Positions 17,400-28,700 of a DNA stretch of 64,000 nucleotides are shown here, one piece after another (position 1 is the stretch's first letter; every line of letters begins with the position of its first letter). The notes under the pieces are model-generated. The model searched no databases and was not told the DNA's origin. It saw nothing but the letters and a program-made list of their open reading frames with translations. The stretch lies in NCBI GenBank assembly GCA_036768485.1, contig JAVLUZ010000510.1:744001-808000 (forward strand), given 5' to 3'. Source of the DNA: Mermis nigrescens. Lineage: Eukaryota; Nematoda; Enoplea; Mermithida; Mermithidae. The position numbers and the translations under genes were made by a program.

Positions 17400-18795
17400 C
17401 AATCAGTCATCGGACCAGTCAATCAGCCAACCAATTGAAAGTCCAACCAACCAACCAACCGACCGGCTAATTGGCCAAGCAACCCACCAACTGACCAACC
17501 AAACAACCAACTAACCAACTAAATAACTAACCAACCAACTAATCAACCTACCAACCAACAGGTCAACCAACTTACCGACCAACCAACCAACCAACCAACC
17601 AACCAACCAACCAACTAATTGCTTAACCAACCAACCAACCAAACAACCAACTAACCAACCGGCCAACCAACTGGCTGACTAACCAATCAATCAGCCCTCC
17701 AAGGAACTAGCCAACCAACCAACAACTGGCCAATCAAGCAAGCAACCAACTAACTAACTAGCTGGCCATCCAACCAAGCCAGCAAAAAACCGGCCAACCA
17801 ACCATTTAACTAGCCAACCAACCAATTAGCCAACCAACCAGCAACTAACCAACCAACCGGCCAACCAACAAATCAACTAACTGGCTAACTAACCATTTAA
17901 GTATTCAACCAACCAATCAACCAACCAACCAACCAATCAACTAACCAACCAACCAATCAACCAACCAACCAATCAACCAACTGACCAACCAGCCAACCGC
18001 CAACCAAACAACCAACTAGATACCCAATCAATTAACCAACCAACCAATGCAACCCGATCAACCGACCAACCAACCAAGCAACCAACTAACGAGCCAACCA
18101 ACCAACTTACTGGCCAACCAAACAAGCGGCCAACAGAGCAACTAACTAGTCAATCAACCAACCAGCCAACCGACCAACTAAGAGGCCAACCAACCAACCA
18201 GCCAACCAATTAATTAACTAGCCAACCAACCGGCCAGCCGACCAACCAACTAGTCAACCAACCATTCAAACAGCCAACCAACCGGCCAGCCAACTAGCCG
18301 ACCAAATAACCGACCAACCAACTAGCTGGTCAACCAGCTAACGAAACAACCAACCAATCAAATGGCCAACCAAACAACAAAACAATAGGCCAATCAACTG
18401 ACCAACTAGTCAATTAAACAAGTAACCGGCCAACCAACCACCCAACCAAACTGCTCAAACAACTATCTGGCCAACCAATCAATTAGCCAATCAATGCATA
18501 ACCGACCAATCAACCAACTCCACAAACCAACCACTCAGCCAATGAACGAACTAACCAAACAGTCTGCCGATTAACTGACAAGCCAACTCATTTAATGACC
18601 AACCGACCAAATGACGAATCATCAGATCAACCAACCATCTAACCGAAAAATCAACCAGCCATCCAGCCAACAAACCAACCAGTCACTCAATCAATCAGTC
18701 AACCATTAAACCAATTAACCAATCAACCAACCAAGCAACCGATCAATCATTTAATCAACTGACCAGCCAACTGATGAACCAACCACTCAGCCATT
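17400..18795. repeat. Degenerate CCAA/CCAAC simple repeat, about 1.4 kb
   Basis: Almost uninterrupted strings of CCAACCAACCAA mixed with CTAACC, ATCAACC and GGCCAACC variants. The strand is strongly asymmetric: A and C dominate and T and G are rare. Both borders are fairly sharp. No coding content. Confidence 0.95.
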
Positions 18796-20035
18796 CATTC
18801 TTAAAAATTTTTCCCGACTTTTCAGCTAAAAAGCTACACATGTTTTCACACCTAGGCAATGCCCCATACTGGCCAATCACCAGGACGGGCCGAACCAAAA
18901 AGTTGGAAGGGGCTATGTTTTGTACAAGGAGAAAATTTTTTGAGATAATTTAAGGAAATGCTAGATACAGTATATCATGATCAGTTTGCAAAACATGCAC
19001 AGGAACCATGTTATTACACAGTTCGACACATTTTTCATGGATGGACCCACCTTTTTTCGGTGACTGATCCACTGATTAAGCTGAACGACCCACCTTTTTC
19101 AGGCACGGACCCAACTTTTTTCAGGGACAGACCCACCTTTTTCTGGGTCCGGGGACCCACCCACCCTTTGGCTGGACGTTGGACGGGGCGAACTGTCAGC
19201 CATTGCCCAGGTATGCATGTTTTTGACGTTTCACAGCATGAAAATACTAAAATTTACGGCGCTTGGCGCCATTTATTTAAAAACTCACCTTTTGCCTATT
19301 TTAGTTTTCGATAGATGGAATTTTTCGGCAAATAAAATTTTCTGCATTTTTATCATACAAAAAGGTGCAAAATCGAGCGCAAAAGTATATAAATGTCGAA
19401 ATTTTTTGACGCTTCGCGCCAGATAGCTATTTCAGCATACTTTTATTCTATTTTCATTTCATGTATAACTTTAAAAATTTTCGATGCTACGCATCAAACG
19501 CTACAAATACGGGAAACCGAGCAGTAATTCAAGCTTCTAAACGTCCTCCGCTAGAAATTCACGAATTTTTCGGCACTTCGCGCTGGATTTTCACTGAAGT
19601 CAACGGAATTTAATAATTTTTTTTCGCACAAAATTGTCAAAAACTATAAAAATTTTCGAAGAAATGTTGTGTTAAAATCGATTTCAAACGAAAGTAGACG
19701 ACATAAAACGCTGAAAAAACGCCAGTCCGCACATGAAGGTCCTAAATTATTTGTCAATAAAAAAGTCCGCAAAATCTACTTGAAAATGGTAAAAATATCG
19801 AAATATTTCATTAACTATTCTGTATTTTTTATCCTTGAAACCTATAAATTGAAAGACTTCGGAGAACGTCTTTGCATTTGAACAAAGGGACCTTGTATAA
19901 AAACACTGGACAAAGGCATGTCAATCGGTGCAGGTGTCAGGGCTTAAGATCCGCTGCTACTGAGGTTGGTATTTAAGACTGAAGTCAAACAATGATTCAA
20001 CATAATTTCTACATTTCTTATCTTTGGAAATGTGT
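18796..20035. other. Repeat-rich stretch, no gene seen
   Basis: 18,980-19,160 contains about four degenerate copies of a roughly 26-bp unit built on GACCCACCTTTTT. 19,250-19,700 carries several hairpin motifs. No supported ORF. Confidence 0.4.
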
Positions 20036-20600
20036 CGAATTGAGCTTCATAAAAACGCCCACTTTGCGCCAGATATAATTGCTGCATAGCTCATATTTGT
20101 AAACATGCAAAAGTGAGCATAAAGAATAAATATATCGAAAAAAGTATAAATATATCAAAATTTCCCGCGCTTCGCGCCGGATATCATTTATATTGCATAC
20201 ATTCAGAAAGCTGCAAAATTGAGCTCAAAAGGATAAAAACATCGGAATTTCCGGCGCCTCGCGCAAACTATAATTACTGTATTGCTGTTTAGAAAATTGA
20301 AAAATTTAGGTTAAATGATAAAACTCTCGAAAATTTTTCGGCGCTTCGCGCCAGGCATAATTACTGGATTGTTTATATCCAGAAACCTGCAAATTTGAGT
20401 TTAAAAAGATAAAAATGTAGAAATGTTCTGGCGCTTCGCGCCAGATATAATTTAAGCACTCTCTCTCTATTAAGAAAGCTTCAAAATTCGGCTTGAGATC
20501 AGAACGTCAAAAATTTTTACCCGGTTTTATAATACGCCCGTTTTCGCACTGTTTGTCTCTTCAAAGCCTGCAAAATTGAGTTCAAAAGAGTAAAAATGCT
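20036..20600 (+). repeat. Degenerate tandem array, about 86-bp unit with hairpin motif
   Basis: Successive units carry the hairpin (near 20168, 20257, 20340-20352 and 20430-20442) followed by AGATATAATT-like sequence and GCAAAATTGAG, spaced 83-89 bp. Divergence suggests an old array; diverged copies continue to about 21,350. Confidence 0.65.
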
Positions 20601-22204
20601 AAAAAATTTCTCGAATCGCAAATTTTAAATTTTTTGAATATTTTCATTCGCCATTATATGAAGCTCGTCGATAGACGTTTAGTCGAATACATTTTTGTAC
20701 TAGGTTGAAGTTTTACAGCTGGCGCAAAATTTCAGAAGACAAAAATCTAAATACCAGAATTTTGTCTTTCTCTTATCAACCCTGCATGCCTCAAAATTAA
20801 GTCGAAGGTGATGGAAATGCCATAATTTTCTATTAATAATGCCGACGTTACTAATTTATTCATAAGTCTGTTTCGATAAATTCCTAACATTGAGCTGAAA
20901 TGAGCAGAAATGGGAAATAATCAACATTTCTGCTAGATTTAATATTCCTATTTCCCGTTTCGTATGAAAGAATCACTTACAAACCTAAGCGAAGTTTAAG
21001 GATGATTAAGGCTGCAAATTTTGTGGCGAGAACGGTGATAAGTTCGGTACTGCTTGTATACTCATATCTTTGAAAAGCGATCATATTGAGCTTAGGTGAA
21101 TAGAAGGTCAAGATTATTTGGCGCTTCGTGCCAGATGTAATGTTTAATAATATTTTAAAAAATAAAAGCCAAAATTTTCACGCACTATTTGGCAGATATG
21201 ATAAATTATTTCATTGTTTACTTGTAAAAAGGCTGCTTAATTGTACTTATATAAAGTATAGGGTAGAAATTTTCCATAATAAGGTCAATTTTTGCGTTGT
21301 CTTGTCCTTTAAAAATCTGTGAAATTGAGCTGAGGATGATAGAAAGGCCAAAGAAATTTCTAGAGGTGAACACTCTAAAAACTATAGTTGTAAACAATTA
21401 GTGTACTGTACTGACTGATGATGCTAAATGCGAGTAAATTAAGACGGATAAAGCAAACGCAAATGATGCATGCAAACATGCAGAACGTTTCGAAAAAAGT
21501 TATGAGGTAACATATTCCAAAACAGCCCTTTTTCGAACCAGCAACCAACCACAATTTTTGGCCGCCGGTATCATCTGTAAGACCGGCCTTTGTCCAAGTA
21601 TGCCTCCAAAGTGAGAAAATTTTTGACCACCCTACCCAGTTTTTGGCGAAATATTGCGCTTTTCGGCTATTTTCAGTTGTTTTTGCCATTTTTGGCCTGA
21701 AATTGGAGTCGCTAACCCCCCTCCTAAAAATAGCCAGTACCCCTACCCGAAATTTCCAGCCGTTATATACATAAAAGCCGAGGACCCCCTCCCAAAATTT
21801 TAAGCTGTTATATGCATATTTATAGTGATAGTTTGTCTATTTATTCTTGCATACATTCGAAAATACTGTATCACTTCATGAAATTCTATTAGTTAAGTGC
21901 ACTTTTGTCATGGAAAAAATTAAGTTCTAAAAAATTTCAAAAGGTTTCACACCAACAATCGTCTGACAGTAACTTGAGTCTTGGACCCTGAAGGGTAATA
22001 CCTCCCTCCCCACCCCTATTGAAATGTGTGATTGGCACTGCAGTAGTATATACAGGTATACTTTTCTTGAATACAGTTTATTTTATCTCTGGTGGATTTG
22101 TGCTCCTGATAGAAAGTCTATTTTCCGAGCATGCTTTATTTGCAAGCGTAAAGCAAATTTACAACTTCGTGAATCGCTTTGTTTGCTTTCTTTCATTTTT
22201 CATT
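20601..22204. other. Non-coding stretch upstream of the TPR gene
   Basis: Diverged units of the preceding array continue to about 21,350. 21,500-21,840 resembles the internal repeat seen near 31,240-31,450 and 57,020-57,270, and 21,950-22,015 carries another dispersed repeat. No TATA box or CpG-type promoter can be singled out with confidence. Confidence 0.4.
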
Positions 22205-22208
22205 TTTC

Positions 22209-22279
<71 letters not shown>

Positions 22280-22450
22280 TTCTTTTCTTTTTCTTTCTTT
22301 TCTTTTCTTTTCTTTTCTTTTCTTTTCTTTTCTTTTCTTTTCTTTTCTTTTCTTTTCTTTTCTTTTCTTTTCTTTTCTTTTCTTTTCTTTCTTTCCTTTC
22401 CTTTCCTTTCTTTCTTTCTTTCTTTGCTTTCTTTCTTTCTTTCTTTCCTT
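22205..22450 (+). repeat. (TTTC)n and (TTTTC)n microsatellite
   Basis: About 75 bp of TTTC repeats, then about 110 bp of TTTTC repeats, then mixed TTTCC/TTTC units; pure pyrimidine on this strand. It ends about 115 bp before the proposed start codon of the TPR gene. The long ORFs across it are artefacts of the repeat. Confidence 0.97.
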
Positions 22451-22563
22451 GCATTATGTACCGTTCCATTCGGTCCTTATGATTTATATCGGAAAGTTAT
22501 AGAATCGTTTTCGCTCAGTTAGTGTCTCTATTTTGAGGTGCTCAATTGAATGCCTTAAATGCT

Positions 22564-22797
22564 ATGTCATTAGACCGAAGCGCCGCCTTCAAGTTCACCG
22601 TGGATCGCGCCTCATTGGCCTGCCAAAAGGGTGAATTTAGAAGTGCTTTGAAAGCCTACGGCGATGCTATAAAGTTGGATCCGACGAATCATGTATTATA
22701 CTCCAATCGCAGTGCAATATTTTGTAAATTGGGAGACTTCAATGCAGCGCTTGCCGACGCTGGAAAATGCTGTGAATTAAAGCCAGAATGGTCCAAA
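22564..22797 (+). CDS. TTC28: TTC28-like exon 1
   Basis: 78 codons, phase 0 end, donor AAA|GTAAGG. Encodes two TPR helices pairs: QKGEFRSALKAYGDAIKLDP and LYSNRSAIFCKLGDFNAALA. ATG at 22564 is chosen because an in-frame TGA lies at 22534-22536 and the sequence between holds no other in-frame ATG. A splice acceptor just after that stop (TTTTGAG|GTG) could instead join an upstream exon, so the true start is not certain. Confidence 0.75.
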
Positions 22798-25700
22798 GTA
22801 AGGCTAGTCTAACTTATGTTTATTTATTAACAGATGTCCTTAATTTCTACATGACATAATTATGCAAGAAATTTTTTCTATTATCCGTATCATATCTTTT
22901 ATAAAACCGGATTTCTTTTAGATACATATACAGTAATCATGGCCTCTAAAAAACATCGATATTGGGAACTAAAACATCTCCACTTAGTGAAGATTCGTGA
23001 TAATATTTTTTTGAATTAATTCAGATGTGTCCTTAAGTCTGGAAGGGAGAAAAAATTTTAAAAAAATTACGGAGTCAGTATATTATGCTGACTTATGTTG
23101 TAAGGAAAGAGATAATGCATGGTTATTTTTCGAAGCCTTTACAAACCTCGTGCAAACTTTTCTAAAAGTTCCAAAAAATCACTGATTTTCATGTTCCTCT
23201 ATGCATTTTTGAGCACCGGTAGTTCATTGTGTTCAAGGCTTTGAAACCATTTAGATTTTACGCTAGATCTCTACATAGGCTACTAAAAAACTGAGACCAG
23301 CACGAGCGCGTACTTCGATGAAACTTCACACTAATAATCCAATCCCTCGCATGTCTTCAATTGTGCTTAGCGATCAATGAAGGCGATTGTTTTTCATCAA
23401 AAACTCAGAAAACTCCATTTTACCATGATCTATGGGGTCCATCTAATGTTTTTATTGTCATGAAAACGGAGCCCTGCATTATATAAAAAATAGCTTTTGT
23501 CAGAATAACCTAATTACAAATAATTTTTAAACGTGAGGGAGCATGACATATAGCCCCACTCCTTATTTAGAGTATATGGCCCATGTGGCCAGTTCATTTT
23601 TGAACTCCCTCTCTTGCTAAGGATATTTATTTTATGTGCCGCTATGTTCTAATCACACATGGGCTTGGTGGTCTAGGGTATACATCTCAGAAGTGTAAAA
23701 ACCCTCGCAGATTTCTGTAGAAAACCCAAAATTATATTTTTAATAATATTTTTGGCGACTTTTGGCAGTTTTTGGCGATTTCACCCCCCCCCTAGAATTT
23801 TCCTGCCTGTCCATGTATGATTCTACTCCAATGTATTTTTTGACTTGAGAATATTCCAAGCCCCGACCCGGTGCCGGGACTAATACATTTGTAATTAATT
23901 GCAAAACTATGATTTTCTTTTAAAATCAATCTTGGAAATTATGAGGAATCAAAGAAATAGTATATTTCAGAATACTGTTGAATTCAAATGTCAAAATTCT
24001 ATCGTTAAATTGTTTCTATGGCTCAGATGTAGATTCGGACCCAACTTTAGCAATTTAAATTCAGCGTATTCGCTTTAGTCGTGTAACAGTATGATTAAAT
24101 TTGGTTCAGATTGTTAATTTTTTAGGTTTGTTTTAGGGATTTTTGCGAAAAGCTATTGCATTGAAATGCATTGGCAGGCGCGAGGAAGCGTTGGAGCAAT
24201 ATTGCTTAGGGTTGTCCAAAGAGGGAAGCAATAAACAGTTGCTGCATGGCATGATAGAATGTCTTAAGGAATCTCGCCTATTACATGGTACTTAAGCTTA
24301 AGCAATATGATGCCATTCCTGTCAAGAAATTTTTAATTGCTAAATATGTACGAGTAGGTATATACTCGTATTTTCATATTATTTGCAAAAGAAACCACTC
24401 GGTTTCTTTTATTGTGAAATATATTTCTCGTCGTAGGATTCATAAATAGAAAAATATTGTCGGGTAACCTTACTTTTCACTTTTTTTCTTCTTTAGTAGT
24501 AATGATACTAATACTAATACTTTATTTGGGTAAGCGCAAGGATAAAACGTTGCAAGGAAAATAAGATAGGACACACTGGCAAATATTTAATACTGGCTCA
24601 TATGTAAATTAGACTAATATTAATTTATCGATAGTAAGGGGAGACATTATTATAATACTTCAATAAAAATAGATTACTTAATTTTCGGTAAAAAATTGAG
24701 GAAAATTTTGTTTTAAAAACGTAAACGAAGCAAGTTTCTTTTCGATGGAAGTATAATTGGTTTGAATGATTGCTGTGTTAAAACGTACGTACTATTCACT
24801 TCTCACCCCATAAAGATGTATGCGTAATCACCCGCAGGCTTTGTTAGGGCCAGTGTTTTTTGTACAAGGTCCCTTTGTACATGTACAAAGACGGTCTCGA
24901 AAAGTCTTTGTACATCGGGAAAAATTTTTGTCGAACATACATGATCTTAGGGGAAGTTCACCCCCCAGAAAAATTTTCACCCCCCCCCCCTTAATTTTTT
25001 CACCCCTTCCAGAATTGGTGATTTTTTGAATGTTCCGAAAAATTTTCTAAAAATTTATCGTAAAGATGCTTTTTTAAGCGTTTTTAGCTATCCGTTTGCT
25101 CAAAAGTGCGAAATTTTCGTCGCTTCGCGCCATTATACTCATGTTTTGTTTGACTATATTTTGTTAGCTTTGTTCCGACTTTTTTGATTTTTTTCGAAGT
25201 TTTTAAATGTTTTTATGCTCTAGAAAGATTGAGCATAGTCAGGAACGCTGAAAACGATGTTTTTGACGCTTATTTACCATTTTTGTTTCCAAAAAGGCAC
25301 TTTATAATTTCATACCCCTTAGAATTCCATGCTGTGCATGTATGTTGCAGAATACAAAAAGCCGTGGTTATGGTTCGTAAGGTCAGTATTATGACATACA
25401 ATAACACTGGCCATGCGAAGTATAGCAAAGTTGGAGGTTGGTTACGCATGCATTTCCCAATGCGAGAACTGTAATTATTCTTTATCTAAAAAAATTTTGT
25501 AAGCCGACAACTTTCATCTTTATTTATGCGTTTTCATTCACTGTATTCTTTATATAGAGGTGTATTGTTGTAATTCCTAAATTTCACCTTCATTTTGAAC
25601 ATTTTTGACGTGCATGGCGACAGTAGATTATGGAATTTCAGTAAGTCACTACTGTTTTTTTGTACAAGGTCCGTTTGTACATGTACAAAGATGGTCCCTA

Positions 25701-28700
25701 GAAGTTTTTGTTTGTTTTGTACACACAAATCTTTGGGTACTATAATATGGTACAGTAGCGATTTTAGTGTGTTAAAAACAGAGTTGTTCGACCTTTGGTA
25801 GTGTATTTTAGCTAATTTCTGGGTTTCTGACGGCAAAAATCACTAATAATCGTCTCAAAACGGCGCGAGCGCCGAAAAATTTGACATTTTTCCTTTCAAA
25901 ATGCAATTTCTGACATTATAAAGATAAATACAACACACGATTACTCATTTCGGCGCGAAGCGCCGGAAATTTTTGCGAATTTCAAATCTTTTTTACAGTT
26001 TTTGTCTTCCCAAAAGTCTTTGTTCGTGTACAAAGACGGTCCCTAAAAGTCTTTATACATCGGGAAAAATCTTTGCCGAATACAAAAAAACACTGTAAGG
26101 CACTGCTTGCATTGCACAGCAATAACGTAGAGTAAGTAATGCGTTTAAAGTCAAATGGTTGTGATTTCATAATGCTCTAGGTCGTTTGTATCAAAGATTA
26201 CGTTATTTTTACTTATATCAGGAAAGGCAGGTTCATCATTTGCTTGTGTGTTAGAAGAGCTGAAGCTATTGGGAATAGATGAGGAGCCATTTGTATTGAT
26301 AAGTATGTATGGTCAAGAACTATACAAGCTTGGCCGATTAGCTGAAGCTTCTAGAATTCTGGAGCTTAGTTTGTTGATTCATAGCGCCAAAAACAGCCAG
26401 CTAATTTACTCGGTCATCAGCACCCTTGTTTTGACTTACTTTGCTTTGGGAGATTGGCTCAAGGCCAAGGAGGCGGCAGTCCGAAATTTGGAATTTTCTC
26501 TGGATTTAGGTAAGTTTAATAGCGACTCTTTAAATGTAACACTTTGGAAAATCAACGGCTGTCCTCAATGCATAAAATAGAAGCGGTCATGGGATTTAAA
26601 ATCAAACATGCACAAGCATAACCGTTCTGGGAGTGAAACTTCGTTAAATTTGTTGAAATCAAAAAAAATTAGTCGAATTTTCGACCAATTTTCGTCCATT
26701 CTGCGTTGGGACAATGTTTTTACGATAGACAAATCAAATATACATACTTTTTGGCGGGCGGATGATATCTCACTAAGATCCCAAGATTCTGTGTAATTGA
26801 TATAACAGATTGGCATCGCGATTATTGCTTTTTTCTAGCATTTGACATAAATTTTGCACTCAGAAAATGTTAACTTTTTGGCTGTTTGCATGCACACATA
26901 AGCATCTATTGTTCCTAAAATCGACTTATGAACTACCGTTATGATAACAATTTTTTTGAAATTTCACTAGGCATTATTTTGTGTCATCCATATGTGATAT
27001 GAGTGTATGAGGGGTTTTCACCCCCGCTTCCCAATTTTCACTTCCCTCGCTGCAGAAATTCTTTCACCCCTCCCATAATTCTTGATTTTTCGTAAATTCC
27101 TAAAATTTTCTTGAAAATTCATGGAAAATGTGCTTTTTATGCGTTTTTAGCTATCTATTTGCTCAAAATGTCGAATTTTTGGCACTTCGCGTCATATACT
27201 AAAGTTTTGACTATATTTTGTTCAATTTGTTCGGCTTTTTTGATTTTTTCGAAGTTTTTTCTAATGTTTTTATGCTCTAGAAAGATAGAGCATCGTCAGA
27301 AACGCCGAACAACGATGATGCATACCCACCGTACGTGCACAGCATGGGAATTGGGGGGGGGGTTAAATTTTAAAGTGCCTTCTGGTGGGCCTAAAATGAT
27401 TGGTTCGCGTCAAAAACATCGTTTTTGGCATTTATAACGATGTTCTATCTTTATAGAGCGTTAATACATTGAAAAATGTCAAAAACATAAAAAAGTCAAA
27501 TTGAACAGAATATAGTAAAAGCACGAGTATATGGCGTGAAGCGCTGAAAATTTGATACTTTTGAGCGAATAGATAGCTAAAAACGCTTAGAAAGACACGT
27601 TTTCCACGAATTTTCAGAAAATTTCTGGTAACTCTCAGAAAATCGCGAATTCTGGAGATAGAGGTTAAAAAATTTTAGCGGGGGGATGAAACCCCCCAAA
27701 CCCCCTCCCAGATCATGTATGGTACCCATCATTTTTGGGACCAAAAAAGCACTTCAAAATTTCACCTCCCTCAAAATTCTCATGCTATGCATGCCTGGGC
27801 AAGAAAATTTGGTTTTTTGGACCTATCGGGTTTAGCTGCTTTATTTTCCGTAGTATTTATTACTTACATATGTTAATAAACATAGTGAATTGAATGATTA
27901 ATGCAAGTGCAGTTCACACCGCGAAGTTCGGACACTTAACAGTCCTTAAGTTTCGGCAAGGATTGCTTCTATTGCCATTTCTGCTTACAAAGGTTGAGGG
28001 TAGGAGTGTGATTTATTTACTTAATTCTTGCTTTTACTTAAGTCAGTTATTCATTTAAGCAAGTACCTACTTCACGACTACTTTTGAGCAGTATGTAAAT
28101 AAGTGATATCTGTCGCATGTGAAAAAATGTATAAGTTGTATCCTAGCCTGTCATACATAGATTAGAAATGCTAAATTTTTTGTAGATTGCAATGCACAAT
28201 GTTGTCGTTCTTTTGCTGTGAACAATTTCTCTGATTGATGTATGTACGTTGATATTTATGTACTTATTTAGCAATCGTCAGATCTGTTGTAAATAGACCA
28301 AGTACAATATACACGGACGGCTCAAAATTTTGGGTGGCGCTTAATCGGTCATTTCTAGGGGTGGGATCAACGATCTTCTATTTTTGGCCAAAAATTGAAA
28401 AAGAACGCTAGAATTGGTTCGTGCAAGTTTTTCATAAAGTTGGGGGGAATCTCAGCCTCTGTGCGGATGATTAGATGATCTATTTTAATGGGAGGTCTCT
28501 CATCCCCTGTTACATGTGTAATTTTCAAGCTATGTGCACATACTTGATCATGGGGGTTTGGGGAGTTTTCACCCCCGCCCCCAAATTTCTCATCCCCGAC
28601 ATTTTTTTAACCCTCAACCCAGAATTAGCGATATTCCAGAAGTTTCCAGAAAATTCGTAGAAAAGGCATTGCTTTAAGCATTTTTAGCCAGCTGTTAGCT

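Noticed and set aside
22019..22522. Several overlapping ORFs of 89-167 residues rich in Phe/Ser/Leu or Lys/Arg/Glu
   Set aside because: They are translations of the TTTC/TTTTC microsatellite in different frames and on both strands.
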